Source: Xiphophorus maculatus
Taxonomy: Eukaryota; Chordata; Actinopteri; Cyprinodontiformes; Poeciliidae
Assembly: GCF_002775205.1 (NCBI RefSeq)
Contig: NC_036462.1
Coordinates: 31,847,084 to 31,911,083 of the forward strand
Direction of reading: 5' to 3'
DNA: 64,000 nucleotides
The notes under the pieces: model-generated
Seen by the model: only the letters and a program-made list of their open reading frames with translations
The model's database searches: none
What the model was told of the DNA's origin: nothing
Translations under genes and position numbers: made by a program
In this document: positions 45,060-57,600 of the stretch, one piece after another
How the letters are laid out: each line of letters begins with the position of its first letter
How positions within the stretch are numbered: position 1 is the stretch's first letter

Positions 45060-46090
45060 ATTTTCTTGTAAATAAAGTAGATAACATCATGTAAGGACCA
45101 CTTTGATGTTTGCAAAAGAAAGAGGGAAGTGTGTGAACCTCAGACCTCCATCTTAAGGAACAAATATAATGTAGAAATATTGAAGCAACATTTCTTAATA
45201 TCAGCCAAGTTAAAGTAAAAGCACAAACAGATCTTCCAAACTGCAGATAGTCCAAAGACTCCAATCCAGGATGGCTTAAACGACGATACAAATCTACATT
45301 TCGGAGCAGCCATCACAAAGTCCCAATCTCAGTTGTACGGAAAATCTGTGAGCAGATCTGTAAAGGTGAGTTCTGTGTACTTAAACTTGAGTACACAGAA
45401 CACAGCCGGTTTAAGCCATGCAATGCATTACATTTATTACTGGAACACATCTATCAAGAGAAAGATCCCAATTTAAACGGATTTAAGCTGTGGCTCACAG
45501 ATTCCTCCTCCCTCACGGTGCCACCAAATGGTGCAGAAAACATTTAGTTTTGGGAAAATGCAAATCCTTGCCCACAAGCATGTGGTGAGTGTAGGTATGT
45601 TTTGTTCTGTATTCAACGTTCACCAAAAAAGTAAATAAGCATTTTTGGCTGATTGGAGTTCAGGAAAAAAATGTTCTCCAATGCTTCGACCTAATACTTA
45701 AGGATATGCAGAAGGAAGTTTTGATGCAAGACTAAAAAAATATTGCTATCACACAGTTTGTTGGGGCCCAATTGTTTTCACATACAAAGTTTCTTCCCGT
45801 CTACAAATATCCACATTTTTCTGATTGACAGCTCCTGCAGGACATGGAGGCACAGCTAAGCCTTCTGCTAACCGCTCACTGTACATAAGAAGGAGAAAAG
45901 CAGGCAACACTGTGAGCCCTGTGTTCCTTTTTTCCCCTCCAGTTTAACTCAAATCAGCTCTGTCAGAATCTCTAGAATTAATGATTACCTAACAACAGAC
46001 CACAGTTTGAAACTGACGGACTGTATGTCCAACCACAAGGAACTCTCACCATTCCTTCTCCGACTTCCAGTATAAAACATCTTCCTGTCG
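45060..46090. other. intergenic, no gene seen
   Basis: No coding exon or well-bounded element recognised. There is an inverted pair around GTTCTGTGTACTTAA / TTGAGTACACAGAAC at 45370-45402. Confidence 0.5.
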
Positions 46091-46099
46091 TTTGCAGAA

Positions 46100-47480
46100 A
46101 TACTCAGATGCCTCTGCAGTTGTCAGGTGTACCAAAGGTGGTCAAGAAGCTGCGTAGAGACAACTGGTGTGAAAACAACCATCTTATGCTGAATGTAAAT
46201 AGCGCAAAAATCTTTCGTTTTCTCCAGAAACAGATCAAACACTTTCAATCATGGTAGGATGAGCGGAGGTTATAGAGGAGTATAACTATGCCAGTGTTCA
46301 CCTAGATGCACCAGGGGTGTCAAACTCCTCAAGGGCCGCTGTCCTGCAGGTTTTAGATGTGCCACAGGTACAAAACACTGGAATGAAATGACTTAATGAC
46401 CTCCTCCTTGTGTAGATCAGTTCTCCAGAGCCTTAATGACCTAATTATTCTATTCAGCTGTGGTGCTGCAGAGGCACATCTAAAAGTTGCAGGACACCGG
46501 GCCTTGAGGACTGGAGTTTGAGACCCCTGAGTCAAGCTGTTTACAAGAAGAATCAGAATTGAATGCACTTACTGAGGAAGCGTTGGTCCCTCAGTACAAG
46601 ACGCAGCACATCTTCTATAAGTCTGTCATGGAGAGTTGTTCAATATCGTCATCACTTGGTTAGCAGCATCAGAGCCAGCGACTTAAAAAAATGTCGCAGA
46701 AGCTCGTTGAGAAGGGTTGTCTCTTTTTTTCTATGGAGGCTGCTCTGGACACTCTGGGGATTATTAGGACGTAAACTTTGCACATTCATTTTAATTCATG
46801 AAAATGCGAGTCAGCTGAATTTCTCTCCTGCCACCTTATTAGAAGAGAGCACGTACTTGCTTAAGAATAAGGAGCAGCTCTGGGCATCAAAAGGGCAATG
46901 TATTGCAAGTCAGACTGTTTTACACAATATGAATCAAGATCACAGTGGTGGGTCAGTTCATGGTTGGTCTCCTGTCCTGAATGTAATGCATTGCTGATGC
47001 ATTACATGCAATCCATGATATCGCTGCTACGTGTCCCGAATAGATACTCCAGCAGATAAACATCAGGTTTATCCTGGTAGATACTTCGTTACCAATTGAG
47101 ATTATCTGGAAACTGTTCTGAACAATATGCACTGAGAGAACCATTCTGTCTGCGTACATGTCTGCCGTGTGTGGAAGTCAGAAACGATAAGATATAACAC
47201 ATTTACGAGTGCCTTATCTGTCGAGTACCTCGTCCTGTCGGGTCTGACCCAGATGGCTGCATTCGTCTGAGATTCTGGGTCACAGCTGATTTTTCACATA
47301 CAGTCCGTCCGTCCCCTCATCCCCCTGCAGCCCTGAGCATCCTCTCCATAAGACTGGGATCCAACAGAGAGTGTCTTCAGTCAGAAGCTTATCCACAAAC
47401 TCTGTATTACTGACTGCTACAGGAGACCCTTCCTGCCCTTCCAGCTATCATCACTATCTACAACATGTCCATAGAAAAGC
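46100..47480 (+). mobile_element. decayed LINE (L2/CR1-like), reverse-transcriptase C-terminal part
   Basis: Scattered matches in shifting frames to the end of a fish LINE ORF2: DASAVV with GGQEA near 46107-46150, EEYNYASVHLD near 46280, RKRWSLSTRRS...SSIRASDLKK...SLRR near 46570-46715. A final segment lies near 47320-47480 (LQ-SEHPLHKTGIQQ..., DPSCPSSYHHYLQ). Numerous stops. It is interrupted by the hAT MITE at 46312-46529. Confidence 0.6.
46312..46529. mobile_element. CAGGGGTG-type hAT MITE nested in the LINE remnant
   Basis: 218 bp with inverted ends CAGGGGTGTCAAACTCC and GGAGTTTGAGACCCCTG and complementary interior (CAGGTTTTAGATGTGCC / AGGCACATCTAAAAGTTGCAG). Same family as 52120-52340. 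The flanking 8-mers no longer match. Confidence 0.8.
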
Positions 47481-47999
47481 CTTTATAATCTGCCGTAACT
47501 ATTTATTTCCCTTTGATGTTAATGTTATTTTGGGTTAAATTTATTGAAATCAAACGACTTGAGGAAATAAAATGGGGTAGGGAGAGATGTTGGAAGATTA
47601 CTATTTTTATTTATTTTTTTATGTAAGAATTATTTCATTATCAACAAAACTACATTTTCGTCCTTAAACTAGTCAAGTGAATTGCATTAATCTATTTTTT
47701 TAAATAAAAGATTCCCAATTTCGTCACAGAACCCAGTGCGCTTGTGTAAAGCATTAACATCAAAGCAGCCACAAAACAATGACACTCTTTTACTCTAAGC
47801 CGTTTCTTTCCTCCATCTAACTTTCCAGACCTTAAAGTAAGGAAGTTATAGCAAGAAAAAAAAGGAAAGAAGACTTTTGACTAAGTCTATCTAGGTCTTC
47901 CTTGGAATTCTTCACTCTGTTTCAAGTGGCAAGAGATACTGAGAGTGTTTATTTGGTTTCAAAGATCAATAGTTACAGAATAACCCCTCTTATCATCAA

Positions 48000-48330
48000 G
48001 CCCTCCCTGTTTTTCAGACCCAGATCCACACCTCCCATCTCTCAGCCAAATCTGCCGTGTGGTGGCAGCCATCTTCTATGGTGTAGTAAGTTGTGGAGTG
48101 TGATACTTTTAGTGGGATCTTCTTTGTTGACAAGCAGCAGTTTACAGCTGAGAGGAAGAAGTTAGAAAAGCTAATGAGGAAGGCCAGCTCTGACCCAGGA
48201 TGCTTCCTCCACCTATTGCAGGTATTTGAGAGACAAATGGCCGATCAAAAATAACATCCCCGAGGGACAATGTCTCCCACCACATCCATAAAGCTGTGGC
48301 AGAACCGCAGAGCTCCTTCAGTCTGTTTCC
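48000..48330 (+). mobile_element. second decayed LINE fragment
   Basis: QTQIHTSHLSAKSAVWWQPS followed by broken frames with RKANEEG and SPRDNVSHHIHKAVAEPQSS resembles the distal ORF2 region of fish LINEs. No intact frame. Confidence 0.5.
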
Positions 48331-49800
48331 TTTATAAGTGTGCGTAAAACCTATAGTCCACTCACGTGAAAAAACACACACAATTTCAGTTACTGTGTTT
48401 CCATTAAATAAGAAACGCAATTAAAAGTTGCTCGCAAAACATTCTGCGCCATAATCTTCCTACCTCTTCCTGTTGTCTTCTTCGTCCTTTCCGCCTGTCG
48501 CAAAACATTTGTTGATCATATGACTGCCTCTGATGCGAATAAAGTTGTTTCCATTGTTGTTTTGTGAAATACACTAATTTTATCTCATGCTAGCGTAAAA
48601 CCTATTTTATTGAAAATGTGTTTTTTTTTTACTGGTGTATTTCTAAGTCAATTTATTTTCATAATTCCAATTATAAGGTCAGTGGAAAAGCAGCTAGTTA
48701 CATGTGTACATGTTTAAATGATCTTAGAGGATCTGACTGTTTTCATCATGTTGTACATTTCGTCTTAGTTTACATCCTGTTGTCATTATTATTGATTATC
48801 TGAACGCTTCCATCTGCTGCGGCCTCTGGCATACTGAAGTCATTCTGTCTGCGACTGTGCAACCTGTCCGACCAACGCTGACAACGTGAAGGAACACTTT
48901 GGCCACTAGAGGGAAGTGTTGCTCCACAGATGACTCCACAGAAAGTCAACGTCACTTCCTCATACCAACCTGCAGCTTTCACATAACGACTTTAACTATG
49001 TCTATTCCAGGTGTGCAAATGTGTAAACCTTAATAGTGTTTATTTTTTTTATTGTATCTTTTGTACTGAAAGATAATAAAATACGCTTGACTCTAATCAT
49101 CTGGATTATTCTGCAGCCAGTTCCCACCAGTTTTCCATTTCCCACAGCTGAGCTGCTTCCCTTTACGTTACACGCATGTGGTCTTTGATGCACTTGCTTT
49201 TTTCCACCCACTGTAACCTGATGTAGTTTCAGAGAAACACTGTCATATTTTGTTGCACAATTTCACATGAAGAATAAAATGACAAATGCATTTGATTGTT
49301 CAAACGAATACACAGCAGGCAACCTTTTAAGCAGGCCACCCTGCTTACATGCAGCAGAGCATGAACAAAAGAGACTTTCAAGAAAAAGTATTTAAATAAA
49401 AAGAATGTTTGAACCTTCATTTTGTTTTACCCTTTGTCCTCAAATATGTTGTGCCCTTTCTGGACGAAACCGATATTAAATGTTGACCTTAGTGCTTCAT
49501 GGCCAGACACGCCTAAACCTGGAAATAAAGGAAAAATGAATTTAAGGACCCGACTAAAGTAGTGAAAACTTGATGTATTTATAAGAGAAGTGACGTATCA
49601 ATGTTTCCTTGCTATCAGTGAGGCTCAGCTGACTGTGCAGTCCGATACTGATCTCTAGAAAACGTGTCGCCCCGAGTTCACAGTGCAAATTCAACCTGTA
49701 CAGCCACACCGTAACGAGAGTCCAAAGGGAAAAACTTCCAACTAGAGTAAAACTAGAAAAACAGAATGTCTTCAACTCCAGGGGTCGCATGGAATGTCCT
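48331..49800. other. intergenic and probable arfrp1 3' flank
   Basis: No other gene recognised. On the minus strand an AATAAA at 49039-49044 could end the arfrp1 transcript, giving a UTR of about 800 bp. GTGTTTCCATTAAATAAGAA at 48398 recurs at 51027, marking a dispersed repeat. Confidence 0.4.
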
Positions 49801-49847
49801 TGTCAAAAATTCCGCCAACGTCCAGAATATGTGGGGTCAGCCGTGTT

Positions 49848-52800
49848 TTAGGTGATGTCCTTCTGCCTGGGCGGCCGGTGAATGTTCCTCACCACACACT
49901 TCACCATCCACTGAATGCCTTCGTTCACTCCGTCCCTGCAGCACAACGAGGGAAGAATCAGCAACAGGTGGATTCTTTTTTTCCACAAAGTGTCTCAAAC
50001 AGATGTTGACCTGAATCTCCTGAATCCGAAAGATGTTGATAAAATGTCTCTGACATTTTCTACCTCTTATTATTCTGGCACTTAGAATTTCTAAAATCAT
50101 TTCTAACTACCTAAAACAAGAGAAGCTTTACCTGGTTTAACTTAAGACAGTGAGAAAAAAGTAAATAAGAGTTTGTTTTTTTTTATTCGGTGTATGTAAA
50201 CTGTATCTAATGCATCCACTTGTCTCTTCAAAAAATGATATGTTGTTAATGTTTGTGGTGAAAGGAGTGATTTCTGTTTTCTTTTAGGCAGTGACCACAT
50301 TTAAATGTGAGGATGCCCTCGTCATGTGCCAACTGTCCAAACATTAAATACACTCAGTGTGCATTCAACCAGCTACAAGTCTTAACATTCCCACATTTAT
50401 TAAGTGCCAAAAACACAAATAACTCTATATTGTCGGCTGAAACACAGCGTTACAGCCCAGAAGTATTCATACCCTGTGAGGGCAGTGCAGGGCTGCACTA
50501 AACAGTCTCTTTTGCCGATCTTTGGTGCCGAATCACTGAAGGCTGTTTTGATGTCCGGCACCGACAAACAACTCTGAGAAGAGAAAAATACACACGACAA
50601 CCGTCAAAAGCAACACGAGGGCAAAGCATGACACTCACAAACTCATTCCTGGTTTGTCAAATACTGTCGATATTTTTATTTGCCGTTTTTAACAAGTCAA
50701 AATGGACAAAGAGAAAAAAGAAAAATCAACGATCACTAAAGCCAAATATCATAAGATTATTATTCTGCATAAAAAAGAGTCATGAACCGTCAGACCCAGA
50801 GGAAAAGAAGATTGATTTCTGCTGTTATAACATTGCTGCCATCTCTATGTAAAGTCAGGAGTGTAAAAAGTTGGTTTTGTTCCTTTTTTGTTCTTCTGAG
50901 TCAAAATCACCACCTGTTCTCAACAGAGTACGACTTTTACAGTAGCTGCATCATTTTCTTTACAAATGTGAGCAAATCTTTGTCTATATTCTGCTAATGT
51001 CCCCCAAAAAATGTTCACAATTGCAGTGTTTCCATTAAATAAGAAATGAATACATGAATGAGCTTGTTCACACGATAAGTCATTAAAACTCATGGCAGGG
51101 ACGGATGTAAACAGTTACATGAGATATATTCATAATTCAGCGTTCATCATCTCAGCCATCAACTTTTTATAAACTGTGATGCAGCGACAGCTGAAAAATG
51201 TGGGTTTTATTCAAAACTGCGGTGCTTCCATTAAGCGGACTTGTGCAGTTCCATGGGTAATGGAAACGCAGCTATTGTTTGAAATTGGTGGTAAGCAGGT
51301 TGCGGTTTTCTCACAGAGTGTCTCGAAGCATTCTGTGAGATCGAGCCTTTAAAAGACCGGATAGCGATTTTGGCTGATGCCGAATTTGTTCTCCGAAAAG
51401 TCCTTAAACATAGCGACCAAGTCACTGAGTCGGAAACAGTGGGGTAACTGATGCTAACTGCACAGGTGCAGATGTGACCTGGTGGGTTATAAGATAGTTT
51501 CACATGCAAATGTCAGTCGATTGCCAATCTCCTAAAAATGAGGGAAATCGGGTAGCCCGATTGGAAACGGAGACAAACAGTGCTGCTGTTTGATATTTCC
51601 AAGGTATTCACCAAGGTTGTAATTTTGCAGATTTTCACATGTATTTATATGGGATCAAACCGCAGAGATCTTTGTGAATTTGCCCCTCGTCTCTGTGTGA
51701 ATATGAACATGAATAACAAAGTAATAAAGGGTTACTGTACCGGTACATCCTGCTTGTTGGCAAGAATGAGGAGTGGAACGCCTTCTAATGCCTCGCTGCA
51801 GATCATTTTCTCTGGAAAACAATCCTGATACAATTCATGTAGGTCTAAAAGGTTATTTATCTTTTTACTACAATAAAGTCACCTGCCCATAAAATCCAAA
51901 CAGAACTTACCAAAGGCTTCCTTCGATTCTGAAAGGCGGTCTTCATCAGTTGAATCAATCACATAGATGACTCCGTGAGACTCTGCGTAGTACTACAGCA
52001 CGAACGAAAAGTTAGTTTTTCCAACAACAGAATGTTTTACAGGCAGTTCTGGAGGTCGTACTGGACGAGCAAAAAACTAAAATCAACTCACTGGATCCTG
52101 GGTTCACTACATCCTAACCCAGGGGTGGGCAACTCCAGGCCTCGAGGGCCGGTCTCCTGCAACTTTTAGATGCATCTCTACTTCAGCACACCTGAGTCAA
52201 ATAATGAGGACCGCAGGACTCTGGAGAACTGGACTGCACTTAGGAGGTGATTCAGCTGTTGGATTCAACTATGTTGGACCAGGGAGACGTCTAAGAGTTG
52301 CAGGACACCGGCCCTCGAGGACCAGGATCGCCCACCCCTGTCCTAACCTTTGGGTGTGTTTATTGGGATAAAATTTGATCATTTTAAAAAGTACTTAAGA
52401 ATTCAAACATTTTTTCCCCCCTGAAATATTCAACCTAAACATTTACTGCAGATGTACAATAGCAATTTATTTTGGACCGAAGTTTTTAACATATTTCCAG
52501 ACGCACACCTTGAAAGTCAGCCTCTGCTTGTGTCATTGCTAGTCTAATGAAGAATAGTCGATATGGACTTGGGACTTTATCGCAATATTTCGGGGTACTA
52601 AATTTGTGATGACAGTCAGGATTATGATAAAAGAACAATCTAATATTTATATTTTAGGTATCTTTATGGGTGTTGTTGCATGGCACTGCATTCATAGTGC
52701 CACAAACACAAATATGGTTCTTGAAAAACGTTCCCATTTGAAATAGGCAATTTAAAGAAACTGTAATTTGTATCACCAAGCTACACAGTAACTGCATTTA

Positions 52801-54123
52801 ATCTTACTTTTGAATTTACCGATACTTATTGATGCTCTCATGGAACAAACAGTGCAGGAAATAGTAAAAATCCCGTTCCCAACCATACTGTCAATTTAGA
52901 TTTTTTTGGACTGTCATTTCTTGTGACCACTACAAATCCTAATTCTTATTTTTCACGATACGATAAACCCCTAACAGAGAATTTCACATTGCTGGTGCTT
53001 CGTTTGTAGCATACTTTGTCCCAGAGAGACTGCAGCTCCTCCTGACCTCCCAGATCCCAGAACATTAGGCGAGCCTTGCCGACGTCAATGGTACCAACTG
53101 CGAAGAAAAGAGAAAGATCCGGGAGGAATGAGCCGACACAACGGAACCATTTCAAGCTGCTTCTGTTTGTAACCACAGAAGTCTGAACAACAGGCACAAG
53201 TATCTGAAGCCTTCGAAACATGATTTAAATATCAACTTACTGTTTAACCCAACTGTTGTTGTGACTTTGGACAGATTCATCCCCTTGTAGTTTTTACTGA
53301 ACTTAGTCTTGGTCTGTTCCAGAAAGGTCTGCAGAAGGAGAGAGAGCAACAGTTGGTTGTCTGGATCATAGAGGACATACAAGCTGCAACTCTACAGCGG
53401 ATCCAACAGGTTCCGGACCAAACTAAATATGGATTCTGATCTTCATCTAACCAGAACAAAGCTGAAGATGTGTAAAAAAAATAACTGTCACTATGACAAA
53501 AAGTTGGTCTTGCTTGGTGAAGAGGATGGTGAACGAGTGTTGAGGTTACCAGGTCTCCAAAACAGCTTCTAGATGCTGTCTGTGTAGCAACCAGCTCTTT
53601 AGGAGCAATATGGCTAAAAATCCTTTATTATTTAGTTAAATCCAACCACTAAGTACTGTGGAGGAAATGTGATGTTGTGAGTTTGCATATGTTCCGAGGT
53701 ACATGGAACCTGATCTGTGTCCCTGAAACAAATGAGATTTAGTGTGAGGTGAGTAAAGAAAAGCTAAAAACCTCCTGAAGCTGATGGCTAAAACTGGTAC
53801 CACAGTGTTTAGCGTCCAGTTTCTGTACAAACATCAATGGCTGAAATGCCACTCAGAAAAGAAGAAGCAGTTTCTCCAACAGCGATATAAGAGGCAGCTT
53901 ACTGCAGTCACTGACTCTTGGACCAAACAGAATATTCTCTTTGCACTTTTTTTTACAACCACTCAATCAACATTAGAGGAAGAAAAACGAGAAGTAAACG
54001 TCAGGACGCCACTGACAGCAGACAACATACCGTCTTTCCTGCATTATCCAGCCCCAGGATCAACACGCAGTATTCGTCCTTCTGAAACATGTATTTGTAC
54101 AACCCAGACAGCAGAGTGTACAT
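49848..54123 (-). CDS. arfrp1: ADP-ribosylation factor-related protein 1
   Basis: Golgi Arf-like GTPase that helps recruit ARL1 and golgins at the trans-Golgi. Coding exons on the minus strand: 54123-54031, 53328-53241, 53097-53015, 51992-51911, 51811-51741, 50573-50473, 49935-49848; total 606 nt, 201 aa, the length of human ARFRP1. It starts [18 protein letters not shown], with no Gly2 for myristoylation, as known for ARFRP1. P-loop GLDNAGKT (24-31), DLGGQE with Q79, NKQD (134-137), SALT-equivalent CTALTG (G5), and a C-terminus RPPRQKDIT. All exons join in frame. Intron 3 (52000-53014) holds a MITE. I chose donor CCG before GTACAG at 51741 because it preserves length across the NKQD region. 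Confidence 0.96.
52120..52340. mobile_element. CAGGGGTG-type hAT MITE in arfrp1 intron
   Basis: 221 bp, inverted ends CAGGGGTGGGC / GCCCACCCCTG, flanked by identical 8-bp duplications TCCTAACC (52112-52119 and 52341-52348). No ORF. The perfect duplication suggests a fairly young insertion. Confidence 0.92.
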
Positions 54124-54420
54124 TTTGGATCAGCTGAAAGAAGTGCTGATGCGCAACTCCGGCTAACTCCTGCTGTTAGCCTGGTTTAGCTAAATAACCG
54201 TGAGTCTGTCACGGCAAGACGTTTCACTTAGACGTCATCATATACAGAAAACAGCTAGCTGTGCTAAAACAGCCCGATAACCGTAAACGCGTCTAATAAC
54301 TACTGGAAACCAAATACGCAGCGTTACACGACGACAAAAGCTCTTCTTCTTCGTCGTCTTTTTTCTTCTTCTTGACAATGCAAAAGCCGAAATGTGAATT
54401 GTCGCCACCTACTGGTCTGG
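54124..54420 (-). promoter_or_regulatory. arfrp1 5' region
   Basis: Upstream of the arfrp1 start codon, with no TATA box seen, as expected of a housekeeping gene. It contains several CG dinucleotides (ACGCGTCTAATAAC, GCAGCGTTACACGACGAC) in otherwise CG-poor DNA and a CTT/TTC-rich stretch at 54343-54375. The 5' UTR is presumably within the first 100-150 bp. Confidence 0.45.
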
Positions 54421-54421
54421 A

Positions 54422-54429
54422 GTGTGTGT

Positions 54430-54460
<31 letters not shown>

Positions 54461-54467
54461 GGGGGGG
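54422..54467. repeat. (TG)n followed by a 24-G homopolymer
   Basis: About 11 TG units run into 24 consecutive G (54444-54467). On the plus strand this is strong G-quadruplex-forming sequence about 300 bp upstream of the arfrp1 start. Confidence 0.95.
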
Positions 54468-54469
54468 AA

Positions 54470-55246
54470 ATATAAAAGAGGGAAAAACCCCGATTCTTTT
54501 TATACAGTTGATTTGTAAATATTGTAACTATTCGAAAAAATACATAAATAAATAAAATCTATTTGGCTGTACACACTTTGAGAGACCCTCCACAGTTAAT
54601 TACTCAAAGTATAGTAGAATGTTTACATCTTTTCTTTTAAATTTTTTATATTTGTGTTGCCACGAGGTAAATCTTTCAAATTTCACTCGTGTGTTTAGGG
54701 AGGAAAAAACAAAAACTTCCACAGCGCTCCGATGTAAAGATGCAAAACAAAAATTTAGTCCACAGTTTTTGCGTAATTCTTTTACAGGAGCAATTGGTTC
54801 TTACCTAACCTCCACAAACAAACTTGAAAACCCGTGTGGTTCTGTCCATCTACTTGCAGCGCCTTCCCTTCTCCACTTTCTCTCCTTCGTTGACGCTCCA
54901 CCTTATTTGAATAAATTGCGAAGTGGCCAATTAAGCTATAAAACATACAAACTTCTAATAAAACACTTATTTACAATAAGACATTATGAAATGATCCACA
55001 CAACTCTACCTATTTCTGGACTACAAATGCACTTATTGAATTACTAATTAAACAAATCCATTTTAAAAGTGACTGAATATTTAAACATTAACTTATATAA
55101 GTTAATGTACAACATTTTGGTTTACTGTAATGCACACATTGCATTTCAATAAATTGTGTTACATGAGCTATGTTGTTTTGGCTGATCGCAATAACAACAC
55201 AGCTCAGTTTGGTACTTACATGATTTATAATATGACTTGTTCAGTG
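54470..55246. other. intergenic, no gene seen
   Basis: The frame at 54619-55047 (142 codons) has no recognisable domain. Part of it (TSTNKLENPCGSVHLLA, RSGQLSYKTYKLLIKHLFTI) may be old element sequence. Not called as a gene. Confidence 0.45.
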
Positions 55247-55383
55247 CCCTGCGACAGACTGGCGACCTGTCCAGGGTGAACCCCGCCTCTCGCCCGGAAC
55301 GTAGCTGGAGATGGGCACCAGCAACCCTCCCGACCCCATTAGGGACAAGGGTGAACAGAAAATGGATGGATGGATGGATGGAC
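55247..55383 (+). repeat. GGAT-tailed dispersed retroposon
   Basis: CCCTGCGACAGACTGGCGAC ... GAACCCCGCCTCTCGCCCGG ... ending in GGATGGATGGATGG. One of the commonest teleost repeat tails; reverse copy at 3943-4058. Confidence 0.8.
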
Positions 55384-57139
55384 TTGTTCAGTCCAGCATG
55401 TTCTACAGTAAGTCGAGTAATTTCATTCGTTTCTATTTCCTTTTCCTAGCTCATTCATCAACCAATAAAATGTTGAGGATTTAAACGTACCTTCCTCTAT
55501 CATTACTGTCCCATTACTCTTGCCAAATCTAACAAGTACAGTGCCTATACAAAGTGCTGCTTGTGACCAACAGGGACGCGGCACTTTAAATGAGAATAAA
55601 AATCACTAAATGCATGAAAACACTTGCGGCATGAAAAGGCCGATGTAATCCTGAAGGCCTGTGAGGTTGCTCCTGTTCTGCTCTACTCAACATCTTGACA
55701 AGTTTGTCAAATTTTAAATGAAGATAGAAAATGACACCAAGATGTGCTACGTCTGAGACTTGTTCAGTAATTTGTCCACTAACCTTTACATTAGAATAAT
55801 TACTGATACTAATTAATAAACCCTACGAAAAAGGAGAAAAATGACAGTTGTGTTTAGATTCATTGTGACACAGAGACAGCTGAGATGACACTGATATGAC
55901 TGAAAACTTACCAGCTACATAAACAACGTCATCAGTATAGGTCTGGAAACCTGCATCAGGACACAAATGTGGTAAATCCTTTATTTAAAAACATAAATGA
56001 AGCAGATATTATCTGTGGCCATTAGGTGTCAGTGCAAAGCTATGATACGATATGATAGGAATGTTTGCAGATCTTCAGAGGAATATGATCTGCTAAATAA
56101 AGAAGTGATATGCAGTCTCTTTGGAGTAATCAAGACTGTTAGAGTTAAAAAAAACAAACAAACTACAATTTTTCTAAGGAGGGGAGCAAATCCTTTTAAA
56201 AAGGCTAAACATCTGCCAACTGTGGTATATGACAGAACTCTGACAGACTGATATCTGCCTCGGTGATCGTTCTGAAGGGCTGCCACAGGCTCTGAGCCTC
56301 AGGCATCAACAATCCATCCCAACACCAACAGACTGAGCAGCAGCAGGCGTCAAGTTTAACACGAGGCAAAGAGATCTAGATGTAAAGTTCAAAGCAACTT
56401 TCTTCAGAACCAAGCATTTCAATTTTGTTTCACATTGTCCAAAATATAAATGCACTGAATGGTTAACTTTCTGTCTGCGGGAAACTGTCTGCGTCTCAGT
56501 GAATTGAACACAGGAAGAGTACTTGCACAAGCAAAAACCTGACCTCTGACCCTAAAGGCAGCACACAATTGTTTGATTCTTCTGTATCTTGAAAATTGAT
56601 TTGGTCACAATTGTTTCCAGGACTCTGAAAATGCAGGTAAAATACCGACTGGCTTGTAATTGTGTCTTGGATCACAGCTCCATACTTGATTTTTTTTTAA
56701 CCTGCAGCAAAATACACCCACTGATAACAGACAAATTATTTAAGTTGAGTAATTGGCAATAACAATACCTTTGATTTGATTCGTGAATTGTAACATGCTT
56801 GTCATAGCTTGCCTGTGTCTAAAGCCAGAAACACATAAATTCTTTTTTTTTTTTTTTTTACCCAATTTTACCCACAATTTCTATCCGGGGAAAGTGGGCA
56901 GCAGTTTGCACTGTTGTTGCTGAATGCCAATGAAAAACAGAAACTGAGACTCGACAACAGCAGCGTGATCCATTTTTGTCCCTCGAAAATGTTATCTGTA
57001 ACGTTACCAACACAAACACAGAACAGCAGCGGGCAAAATACACGAAACATTACACTGGCATAATAAACGGACGTAAAGAAATGCTGGGAGACAGACAAAA
57101 ATGGCTCCAGTTAGTATTAACCGAAGGCAACTTTAAAGA
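55384..57139. other. intergenic, no gene seen
   Basis: No convincing exon. A short palindrome-poor AT-rich region with an 18-T run at about 56843-56860. The frame 55997-56251 looks fortuitous. Confidence 0.45.
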
Positions 57140-57600
57140 AATCTACGTTTAGCCATATTTTTAAAAGAACTCAGTGTTTCAATATTACTGTTTTCTGGAA
57201 ATTTGTTCCAGATTAGTGGAGTCTGAAAACTGAGAAGCTGCTGTTCCATGTTTGGTTCTGATTCTGGGGATGCAGAGTAGACTAAAACCAGAAGACCTGA
57301 GTGGTCTGGAAGGTTCATATGACAACAGATCTATAACGTCGTATTGATTGCGAAGCCACCAAAAGTGTTTAAATGTTCTCTGAGAATCATAGCGCCAGTG
57401 CAGAGCTGGACGCAGGCAGCAGCATTCTACATCTAGATTGTCTTGTTAGACAGACTGGTGAAGACTCTGTTGCAGTAATCAATTCAACTAAGAACCTAAC
57501 TAAGTCCTTCTCCTTTCAGTAAGACTCAAACCAGTCAAGTACTTTACCAGAAAGTGCAGCCCAGTTCTCCAGTCACTTCAGTATTTTGGTCAACAGTGTC
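57140..57600 (+). mobile_element. dispersed repeat, copy 1
   Basis: Shares GTTCCAGATT, CCATGTTTGGTTCTG, TTCTGGGGAT and ACCAGAAGACCTGAG..GGTCTGGAAGGTT with 61350-61570. Probable LINE-derived family; no coding capacity left. Confidence 0.6.

Noticed and set aside
54619-55047. 142-codon frame downstream of the G tract
   Set aside because: No domain, no splice or promoter context and low-complexity composition; not enough to call a gene.
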